NCBI RefSeq assembly: GCF_014138435.1
Contig: NZ_JACJIM010000002.1
Location: 496,001-560,000 of the forward strand
DNA: 64,000 bases
Direction: 5' to 3'
From: Methylobacterium fujisawaense
Lineage (GTDB): Bacteria; Pseudomonadota; Alphaproteobacteria; Rhizobiales; Beijerinckiaceae
The notes below the pieces were generated by a model that ran no database searches, was not told the origin of the DNA, and worked only from the letters and a program-made list of their open reading frames with translations. How positions within the stretch are numbered: the stretch's first letter is position 1; every line of letters starts with the position of its first letter. Shown in pieces: positions 57,324 to 64,000 of the stretch. Both the position numbers and the translations under genes were made by a program.

Positions 57324-58826
57324 TCAGGCGACCTTGCGCGGCACGAGACGCTCGCTGCCCAGCGCCGCGTCGGCCCCCGACACGCCAGCCTCGGTGTACT
57401 CGGCATCCTCGTTGACCCGCCAGACGTCGTGCCGGCGCCGGCCGCAGAGGATGTTCTCCACGGTCAGCATCGCGGTCATCATCGCGTGGTCCTGATTGTT
57501 GTACTTGTGCATGCCGTTGCGGCCGACGAGGTGCAGGGTCGGGAAATCCCGCTCCAGCTCCCGCCGCACGGTGACGACGTGGCCGGCATACTCCTCGTCG
57601 TAGACCGGGTAGGCCTTCGGCTGGCGGACCACGCAGGCATCGACCACGTCGGCCGGGTCGATCAGGCCGATCTGACCGATCTCGCGCTTGGCGAGCTCCA
57701 CCAGCTCGGCATCGTCGGCGTTCCAGAGGCCGTCGCCCTCGAAGCAGAAATATTCGAGGCCCAGGCAGGTATGGTCCGCGTCCGGCACCATCTCGGGGGA
57801 CCACGAGCGGAAGTTCTGCACCCGGCCGACCTTCACCGACGGGTCGTGGATGTAGATCCAGTTGTCCGGGAAGTTCTTGTCGGACTTGGCGATGAGCGCC
57901 ACCGTCAGGAAATCGCGGTACTTCAGCGCCCGGGCGTTGAAGGTGCTGAGCGGCCGCGGGCGGATCGCGTCGACCAGCTCACGGACCGGCGCGGACGAGA
58001 TGACGTTGCGGGCCGTGAAGGTCTCGCGGCTGCCGTCGGCGCGGCGGGCCGCCACCGTCCAGATGCCGGTCCCGGCATCGTAGCTTAGGGAATCGACGCT
58101 GCGGTCGAGGCGCAGGTGGCCGCCCTGGGCCTCGATCTTGGCGGCGGCGGCCTCCCACATCATGCCGGGTCCCCGGCGCGGATAGCGGAACGACTCGATC
58201 AGCGTCTTGATGACGGGTCCGCCGGCCGGGGCCCGCTTGCGCAGGCCCAGGGAGCGCTTGATGCCGTCGCGGATCGCCGCGCCGAGGTCGAGCCCCTTGA
58301 TGCGCTGCGCCGCCCAGTCGGCCGAGATCGCGTCGCAGGACATGCCCCACACCTTCTCGGTGTAGGTCTTGAAGAAGATCGCGAACAGGCGCTCGCCGAA
58401 CTGGTTGCGCACCCAGGCGTGGAAGGTCTTCGGCTCCTCGATCGGCCGCAGGCGGGCATAGAGGTAGGAGGCGACGCAGGCCGCACTGGTGAAGACGCCG
58501 AGGTTGCGGAGCGCCTCGAAGGCCTTGAGCGGGTAGGCGTAGTACCGGCCGCGGTAGTAGATCCGGGACAGGCGCGGCCGCTCGATGAAGTCGTTGGGAA
58601 GGATCTCGTCCCAGAGATCGACCACGGCCTGCGACTTCGAGAAGAAGCGGTGGCCGCCGATATCGAACAGGTAGCCGTTGTGGGAAACGGTTCGCGAGAT
58701 CCCGCCGACCTGCGCCGGATCCCGCTCCAGGACGGTGACGGAGCGCCCCTTCTTCGACAGCAGGTAGGCGGCGGTCAGACCCGCGGGCCCCGCGCCGATC
58801 ACCAGCGTCTCGGTGTGGTGGCTCAT
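57324..58826 (-). CDS. FAD-dependent oxidoreductase, UDP-galactopyranose mutase/protoporphyrinogen oxidase-like
   Basis: Flavoprotein of 500 residues. An N-terminal dinucleotide site (LVIGAGPAGLTAAYLLSKKG) is followed by VSHNGYLFDIGGHRFFSKS, YAYPLKAFEALRNLGV, FKTYTEKVWGMSCDAIS and the C-terminal LVGRNGMHKYNNQDHAMMTA motif typical of UDP-galactopyranose mutase-related proteins often found in surface-glycan loci. It could act on a sugar nucleotide or lipid-linked glycan. Divergent from a large GT-C-like membrane protein, 149 bases away. Confidence 0.87.
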   Translation of the reverse strand: MSHHTETLVIGAGPAGLTAAYLLSKKGRSVTVLERDPAQVGGISRTVSHNGYLFDIGGHRFFSKSQAVVDLWDEILPNDFIERPRLSRIYYRGRYYAYPLKAFEALRNLGVFTSAACVASYLYARLRPIEEPKTFHAWVRNQFGERLFAIFFKTYTEKVWGMSCDAISADWAAQRIKGLDLGAAIRDGIKRSLGLRKRAPAGGPVIKTLIESFRYPRRGPGMMWEAAAAKIEAQGGHLRLDRSVDSLSYDAGTGIWTVAARRADGSRETFTARNVISSAPVRELVDAIRPRPLSTFNARALKYRDFLTVALIAKSDKNFPDNWIYIHDPSVKVGRVQNFRSWSPEMVPDADHTCLGLEYFCFEGDGLWNADDAELVELAKREIGQIGLIDPADVVDACVVRQPKAYPVYDEEYAGHVVTVRRELERDFPTLHLVGRNGMHKYNNQDHAMMTAMLTVENILCGRRRHDVWRVNEDAEYTEAGVSGADAALGSERLVPRKVA

Positions 58827-58975
58827 CCCATGCTCCGGCGATTGGTGCGGCGCGCGACGCGCAGGACGCCGACCGGACGGCAGGATGCCGGGTCGTGGTT
58901 AAGGAATCGCTGGCGCGGCGGCGGGAACGCGCGGCCGATGTCCCTTGACCGCGCGTTAAGCCGAACCGCGCCAGC

Positions 58976-60805
58976 ATGACGGCGAGGGCATCGACCGCCC
59001 GCCCGGGTGATCCAACCATGCCGGCTCCGGCGCCCCTGCCCTCCCGACCGCGCCGGCGGATCGAGACCCGCACGCTCCTGTGGGTGCTCGCTGCCCTCTG
59101 CATCGCGACGATGAACGCGCCCCACGCGGTGTGGGAGACGATCCGGCACCTGCGGGTTCCGGATACCGACGACGCCATGCGCCTCGTGGAAGTCCGCGAC
59201 CTGCTGGCCGGACAGGGCTGGTTCGACAACGTCCAGTACCGGTTCCTGGCCCCGGCCGGCACGCCCAGCCACTGGTCGCGCCTCGTGGACGCACCCATCG
59301 CGGCGATGATCCTGGGACTCACGCCCCTGACAGGTCGCGCGCTGGCGGAAGGCCTCACAGCCGCCTTCTGGCCCATGGTGCTGTTCGGGCTCTACGGCTG
59401 GGTTCTGTATCGCGGCGTCCGGCACAGCTTCGGGAGCCGGGCCGCGCTCCTGGCCCTGGTGGCGGCGACGCAGACCTTCGGTGTCACGATCCAGTTCCAG
59501 GCAGGCCGGGTCGATCATCACAATCTGCAGATCATCGCGATCCTCGGCCTCGCCTTCTGCATGATCGGCGGCGATCTGAAGCGGGGCGTGATCGGTGGGA
59601 TTCTGGCCGCCGTCTCCCTGGCGATCGGGCTTGAGGGGCTGCCCTTCGTGGCGCTGGCCGCCCTGTATCTCACGGGCGACTGGTGCCTGCGCGGAGCGCC
59701 CGCCCGGGCCCCGCTGGCGGGCTTTGGCCTCGGGCTCGGGGCCGCCGCGCCCGCATTGTTCGCCGTGCAGACAGCGCCTTCCCTCTGGGGTGTCTCGCAT
59801 TGCGACGCGCTCTCGCCACCGTGGCTCTGGCTGACCGTGGGCGGCCTCGTCTTCGCCACCGGAGTCGCCGTCGCGGGAGAGCGCATGGCGACGATCCGCG
59901 CCCGGCTCGCCCTCGCAGGCTTGGCCGGATGCGTCCTTCTGGTCGGGTTCGTCGCCGCCTTCCCGGCCTGCCTCGGCGGCCCCTTCCCGGACATGCCGCC
60001 TCTCGTGCGGATCCATTGGCTGCTGACCGTCAACGAGATGGCGCCACTGACGAAATTCGTGGCGCGCGGCCAGTGGGAGGCGCTGGTCTTCTATCCCGTC
60101 GTGATCCTCGCGACCTTCACCGCATCCGGGATGGCCTGGCGCGGGCCGGAGCGTCGGGCTTGGTCGGTGATGGCGCTGTTCCTGTGGCCCGGGCTGATCC
60201 TCGGCATCATTCAGTTCCGCGGCCTCTACATCGCCTCCGGCTTCGTGCCGCTGGTGGCGGGCATCATCCTCGATCGGGCGCTGGCGCGCGCCGCAGGCCC
60301 GCCTGCCGATGGCCCACGCTGGCAGATCGCGCTCCTCGGCGCCGGAATGATCAGTTGCCTCTGGATGATCCCGGCGCTCCTGTTGGGAGCGTTGGCGCCG
60401 GACCTGCGCACCGCGCCGGATGCGGCCGAGGTCACAGCCTGCCTCAGCGATGCCGCCGTGCGCCCCCTCGCGGCCCTGCCGGAGGGCACCGTGCTGGCGC
60501 CGATCGTCCTGGGACCGTCGATCCTGTTGCGGACACCGCATAAGATCGTGGCCGCGCCGTATCACCGGGCGATTCCCGGACTCACGGCCGCAATCGAAGG
60601 GCTGGGCGGTACCGAGGCCGACCTCGACCGGGTGCTGACGGAGTTCGGCGTTCAATACCTCGTCGCCTGCCCGGCCCGGCCGGCCGACGATCTTCAGGCC
60701 GAGACGGCCTTCGCCACGCGACTCGCCCAGGGCGAGGTCCGGAGCGCCCGCCTGATGCCGCTGGACCTGCCCGGCCCTCTCAAGGCGTGGCGCGTGATGC
60801 CCTGA
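58976..60805 (+). CDS. Large polytopic membrane protein, GT-C/oligosaccharyltransferase-like
   Basis: Protein of 609 residues with about eleven hydrophobic helices and a soluble C-terminal part (about 490-609). After the first helix it has PDTDDAMRLVEVRDLLAG, an acidic DxD-type motif as in GT-C enzymes, then SHWSRLVDAP, and GRVDHHNLQIIAILG resembling the DHH motif of STT3/AglB-like enzymes. I infer a lipid-linked sugar transferase. It is not a known family to me at gene level. Start may be ATG 59018 instead. Divergent from the FAD oxidoreductase, suggesting both act in one glycan pathway. Confidence 0.75.
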   Translation: MTARASTARPGDPTMPAPAPLPSRPRRRIETRTLLWVLAALCIATMNAPHAVWETIRHLRVPDTDDAMRLVEVRDLLAGQGWFDNVQYRFLAPAGTPSHWSRLVDAPIAAMILGLTPLTGRALAEGLTAAFWPMVLFGLYGWVLYRGVRHSFGSRAALLALVAATQTFGVTIQFQAGRVDHHNLQIIAILGLAFCMIGGDLKRGVIGGILAAVSLAIGLEGLPFVALAALYLTGDWCLRGAPARAPLAGFGLGLGAAAPALFAVQTAPSLWGVSHCDALSPPWLWLTVGGLVFATGVAVAGERMATIRARLALAGLAGCVLLVGFVAAFPACLGGPFPDMPPLVRIHWLLTVNEMAPLTKFVARGQWEALVFYPVVILATFTASGMAWRGPERRAWSVMALFLWPGLILGIIQFRGLYIASGFVPLVAGIILDRALARAAGPPADGPRWQIALLGAGMISCLWMIPALLLGALAPDLRTAPDAAEVTACLSDAAVRPLAALPEGTVLAPIVLGPSILLRTPHKIVAAPYHRAIPGLTAAIEGLGGTEADLDRVLTEFGVQYLVACPARPADDLQAETAFATRLAQGEVRSARLMPLDLPGPLKAWRVMP

Positions 60806-60808
60806 GCG

Positions 60809-62038
60809 TCAGAACAGGCGACGATCGAGACGGATGATCCGGCAAAGATCGCCGGCGGTCGCGGCCGGCGCGTGCGGCGCGCGGATGAGCAGGGCCTCAG
60901 AGCGTCCGAGAACGCCCAGCATGGAGGAATCCTGGCGCTGCTCGGCGGTCGCGATGGGCAGCTGGCCAGGTTCCACGGTGAGGCTCGCGCGCATGTAGTC
61001 GGCGCGGCCGTCATTCGCCGAAAGGTCGCGGCCGAGCCTCGCCGGCTCGCTGCGGTCGGCGCCCGCCTGCGGATCCCCCTGGAGCGCACGGATGGCCGGA
61101 ACCACGAACAGCAGCCCGCAGACGATCGACGAGACCGGATTGCCCGGCAATCCGATCACCAGCATGTCGCCGAGGCGGCCGTGCATCAGCGGCTTGCCCG
61201 GCCGGAGGGCGACCCGCCAGAACCCGAGTTCCAGTCCCTCCTTGGCGAGCGCGCTCTGAACCAGATCGTGGTCGCCGACGGAGGCGCCCCCGAGGGTGAT
61301 GAGCAGGTCGGCCCGCGCCTCGCGGGCCCGACGGAACGCATCCGCCAGGGCGGCGTGGTCGTCGGCCGCGATTCCGAGATCGATGATGTCGGCACCCGCC
61401 TCCGCCGCGAGGGCCGCCAGCGCGAGGCTGTTCGAAGCGACGATCTGGTCCCAGCCGGGCGTCGCCCCGGGCTCCACCAACTCATCACCGGTGGCGAGAA
61501 TCGCAACCCGCGGCCTCCGCCGCACGGAGAGGCGTGGATGGCCAGCCGCCGCGGCCAGCGCCAAGCGCCGGGCGTCGAGGCTCATGCCGGCCGGGATCAG
61601 GGTTTCGCCCGCGATGAAATCGAGGCCCGCCCGACGGATGAACCGCATCGGCTCGACCGGCTCGAGGACGCGCACCGTCCCATCCTCCGCGGACGCATTC
61701 TCCTGGATCAGAATCGCATCCGCACCCTCCGGAACCGGCGCGCCGGTGAAGATCCGCACCGTCTCGCCTGCGCCAATGCGTCCCGAGAAGCCGTGTCCGG
61801 CCGCACTGGTGCCGATCATCCGCAGAGATGCCCCCACCTCTGAGGCGTCGGCGCTGCGCACGGCGTAGCCGTCCATGGCCGAGGCCGGGAACGGCGGCTG
61901 TGTGCGGGAGGCGCCGACATCCGCGGCGAGCGTCCGGCCGGCAGCCTGCGCCAGCGGCACGGTTTCGGGTTCGACCGGACCGGCGACGCTCGCGAGAACG
62001 CGCGCCAGCGCCTCGGCGACCGGGATCAGGTCGCTCAT
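60809..62038 (-). CDS. moeA: Molybdopterin molybdenumtransferase MoeA
   Basis: Inserts molybdate into adenylylated molybdopterin; 409 residues. [66 protein letters not shown] and [13 protein letters not shown] are the classic MoeA blocks. The start overlaps the moaC stop by ATGA, so it is translated with moaC. Convergent with the GT-C-like gene, with 3 bases between stops. Confidence 0.96.
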   Translation of the reverse strand: MSDLIPVAEALARVLASVAGPVEPETVPLAQAAGRTLAADVGASRTQPPFPASAMDGYAVRSADASEVGASLRMIGTSAAGHGFSGRIGAGETVRIFTGAPVPEGADAILIQENASAEDGTVRVLEPVEPMRFIRRAGLDFIAGETLIPAGMSLDARRLALAAAAGHPRLSVRRRPRVAILATGDELVEPGATPGWDQIVASNSLALAALAAEAGADIIDLGIAADDHAALADAFRRAREARADLLITLGGASVGDHDLVQSALAKEGLELGFWRVALRPGKPLMHGRLGDMLVIGLPGNPVSSIVCGLLFVVPAIRALQGDPQAGADRSEPARLGRDLSANDGRADYMRASLTVEPGQLPIATAEQRQDSSMLGVLGRSEALLIRAPHAPAATAGDLCRIIRLDRRLF

Positions 62039-62526
62039 TCCTGCGGGGCCCGATACGCGCCCGAGCGACCGCCGTCCTTTGCGATGAGGCGTATGCCCTC
62101 GATGCGCATACCGCGATCGACCGCTTTCACCATGTCGTAGACCGTCAGGCAGGCCACCGAGACCGCGGTCAGGGCCTCCATCTCGACACCCGTCGGACCC
62201 TGCACCCGGACTTCCGCGGCGATGCGCAGGCCCGGCAGCGCCGCGTCGGGCTCGCACTCGACTCGGACCTTCGACAGCAGCAGCGGGTGACAGAGGGGGA
62301 TCAACTCGTGGGTGCGCTTGGCCGCCATGATGCCGGCGAGTCGCGCCGTGCCGATCACGTCCCCCTTCTTGGCGTCGCCCTCGCGGATCAGCGCCAGGGT
62401 CTCGGGCCTCATCACGATCTGGCCTTCCGCCCGGGCGGTCCGGTCGGTGGCGGGCTTGTCGGTGACGTCGACCATGTTGGCCGCGCCGCTGGTGTCGAGA
62501 TGGGTCAGCGTCGAGCCCGGCTCCAT
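62035..62526 (-). CDS. moaC: Cyclic pyranopterin monophosphate synthase MoaC
   Basis: Second step of molybdopterin synthesis, 163 residues. [53 protein letters not shown] with the active-site His, [20 protein letters not shown] and AKDGGRSG complete the family pattern. Three bases separate it from trpC upstream, so it belongs to the same operon. Confidence 0.97.
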   Translation of the reverse strand: MEPGSTLTHLDTSGAANMVDVTDKPATDRTARAEGQIVMRPETLALIREGDAKKGDVIGTARLAGIMAAKRTHELIPLCHPLLLSKVRVECEPDAALPGLRIAAEVRVQGPTGVEMEALTAVSVACLTVYDMVKAVDRGMRIEGIRLIAKDGGRSGAYRAPQE

Positions 62527-62529
62527 CGC

Positions 62530-63417
62530 TTAAGCCTTCTTCCGCGGCTTGCCGCCCTTGGTCTCCGCATCGCCGAACAGCAGGGTCCGGGCCGCCTTCG
62601 CGACGTCCGGCTGCCGCATCAGGCTCTCGCCGACCAGCACCACGCCGAGGCCGTTGTCCCGGAGACGCACCACGTCGGCATGGTCGCCGATCCCGCTCTC
62701 GGCCACGGCGATGCGATCGGCCGGTATGCCCGGCGCGAGCCCGATCGCGGTCTCGAACGACACCTCGAAGGTCTTGAGATTGCGGTTGTTTATGCCGATC
62801 AGGGCCGTACCGAGGGGGATCGCCCGGGTCAGCTCAGCCGCGTCATGCACCTCGACCAGGACATCCATGCCGAGGAGATTCGCCGTCTCAACCAGGGCCA
62901 CGGCCTCGTCGTCGTCGAGGCAGGCCATGATGACCAGAATGCAGTCGGCGCCCCAGGCCCGCGCTTCGTAGACCTGATAGGGCTCGAACAGGAAGTCCTT
63001 GCGCAGCACCGGAAGCCCGCAGGCTTCGCGCGCCGCCGTCAGGTACTCGGGCCGGCCCTGGAACGAGGGCTCGTCGGTGAGCACCGACAGGCAGGTCGCG
63101 CCGCCGGCCTCGTAGGCGGCGGCCAGGGTGGCCGGATCGAAATCGGCGCGGATCAGACCCTTGGAAGGCGAGGCCTTCTTCACCTCGGCGATGAGCGCCG
63201 GGCGGTCCTCGGCGAGGTGGGCGCGGATCGCCGCCGCAAAACCGCGCACCGGCTCCGCCTGCGCGACCCGGCGTTCCAGCTTGGCGAGCGGAACGCGCAG
63301 CTTCGCTTCGGCGATCTCGCGGCGCTTGTAGGCCTCGATCCGCGCGAGGACGTTCGGCCGCTCGGGCGGCGCCTCGGCGCCGGTCTGCTGGGTCGCGTCG
63401 TGCGTCAGCGAGCTCAT
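62530..63417 (-). CDS. trpC: Indole-3-glycerol phosphate synthase TrpC
   Basis: Tryptophan pathway enzyme of 295 residues. [15 protein letters not shown] (catalytic Lys/Glu strand), [41 protein letters not shown] and [12 protein letters not shown] form the TIM-barrel active site. A longer N-terminal extension and a Lys-rich tail are ordinary. Its ATG overlaps the trpD stop by four bases. Confidence 0.97.
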   Translation of the reverse strand: MSSLTHDATQQTGAEAPPERPNVLARIEAYKRREIAEAKLRVPLAKLERRVAQAEPVRGFAAAIRAHLAEDRPALIAEVKKASPSKGLIRADFDPATLAAAYEAGGATCLSVLTDEPSFQGRPEYLTAAREACGLPVLRKDFLFEPYQVYEARAWGADCILVIMACLDDDEAVALVETANLLGMDVLVEVHDAAELTRAIPLGTALIGINNRNLKTFEVSFETAIGLAPGIPADRIAVAESGIGDHADVVRLRDNGLGVVLVGESLMRQPDVAKAARTLLFGDAETKGGKPRKKA

Positions 63418-64000
63418 CGGCCCTCCTCCCCGTTGGAGTGGTCGTTCGAAGCCCGGACAAGGCGGGCGAGCGTCGCCCGGGCCGCCCCGGAATCGACGGC
63501 ATCCTGCGCCCGCGCGACGCCGTCCGCCAGGGCCTGCGCGGCACCCGCGACGACGAGGGCAGCCCCCGCATTGAGAACCGCGATATCCCGGTAGGCGTTG
63601 CGGGCGCCGGCCAGAACGGCCTCAAGCGCCCGGGCATTGTCGGCCGGATCGCCGCCGCGCAGTTCCTCGGGGGCGCGCAGCGCCAGCCCGAATTCCCGCG
63701 GGTCGATGGTGAAGCGAGACAGCCTGCCTTGATCGAGGGCCACCACCCGCGTCGGACCCGTGACGGTGATCTCGTCGAGCCCGTCGGACCCGTGGACGGT
63801 CCAGACCCGGCGGCTGCCGAGTTCCGAAAGGACGCGCGTCAGCGGTTCGGCCAGCGCCTCCTGGGCGACGCCGAAGAGCTGATAGCCGACGCCGGCCGGG
63901 TTGCTGAGCGGGCCCAGCAGATTGAAGATCGTCCGGACAGGCAGTTCGGAGCGAACCGCCGCCACGTGTCGCATCGCCGGGTGATGGGCCTGGGCGAACA
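63414..64000 (-). CDS. trpD: Anthranilate phosphoribosyltransferase TrpD (partial, N-terminus beyond window)
   Basis: C-terminal part of about 195 residues, open to the window edge. [19 protein letters not shown] and [19 protein letters not shown] identify the enzyme, with [14 protein letters not shown] [19 protein letters not shown] following. It transfers phosphoribosyl to anthranilate. Upstream start is not visible. Confidence 0.95.
   Translation of the reverse strand, partial: FAQAHHPAMRHVAAVRSELPVRTIFNLLGPLSNPAGVGYQLFGVAQEALAEPLTRVLSELGSRRVWTVHGSDGLDEITVTGPTRVVALDQGRLSRFTIDPREFGLALRAPEELRGGDPADNARALEAVLAGARNAYRDIAVLNAGAALVVAGAAQALADGVARAQDAVDSGAARATLARLVRASNDHSNGEEGR

Overview
This is a high-GC alphaproteobacterial chromosome segment, most likely from Methylobacterium or a close relative. 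The inference rests on gene content: a ChvI/ChvG/HprK/EIIA-Man regulatory block, an rhizobial-type very-long-chain fatty acid/lipid A gene set, a long bifunctional PutA, DUF1194, DUF1223 and DUF2218 proteins, trpD-trpC-moaC-moeA in one overlapping operon, and GC-rich codon use that leaves long open shadow frames on both strands. I see no phage, insertion sequence, integrase or CRISPR array. The text is chromosomal housekeeping mixed with small accessory cassettes.

Layout. 1-3.9 kb: a NarL-type two-component pair and a DUF808 membrane protein. 4.0-4.2 kb: tRNA-Gly(GCC) with a terminator, on the minus strand. 4.2-9.3 kb: a Nudix/FAH-fold pair, a D-2-hydroxyacid dehydrogenase-type flavoenzyme, a DUF2218 protein and an orphan peptide-type ABC binding protein. 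9.3-13.0 kb: PutA. 13.4-16.2 kb: an unrecognised 639-residue protein and a DUF3298-like secreted protein. 16.3-23.9 kb: a saccharopine dehydrogenase-like reductase, then a minus-strand cassette with a UxaA-type dehydratase, an MFS carrier, an Ldh_2 oxidoreductase, an M81 (MlrC-like) hydrolase and a DUF1194 protein. This looks like uptake and breakdown of an organic or sugar acid.

24.3-29.7 kb: a minus-strand run of beta-ketoacyl-ACP synthase, ketoreductase, SH3-like protein, MDR dehydrogenase, LpxXL-like acyltransferase and DUF1223 protein, resembling the very-long-chain acyl lipid A locus of rhizobia without its dedicated acyl carrier protein. 29.9-33.9 kb: an M20 amidohydrolase, a TerB-like protein and a CYTH-CHAD protein, separated by a 675-base stretch without a gene. 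34.2-36.2 kb: SelB. 36.2-38.2 kb: a small secreted protein and a MSMEG_0570/MSMEG_0565 pair. 38.5-47.0 kb: an SGNH hydrolase, then hslV and hslU held apart by two chemoreceptors and a SulP transporter.

47.2-52 kb: an RhtA-like exporter facing the operon chvI-chvG-hprK-EIIA. 52-55.2 kb: a HugZ-like protein, a small protein and LepA. 55.4-57.2 kb: a sorbosone-type dehydrogenase and a small cytochrome c. 57.3-60.8 kb: a FAD oxidoreductase divergent from a large GT-C-like membrane protein. 60.8-64 kb: moeA, moaC, trpC and the 3' part of trpD, cut by the window edge.

The least explained items are the 639-residue protein, the MlrC-containing cassette, the GT-C-like protein, the isolated MSMEG_0565/0570 pair and the split hslV/hslU locus. 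No single locus stands out as an evident new defence or mobile system.
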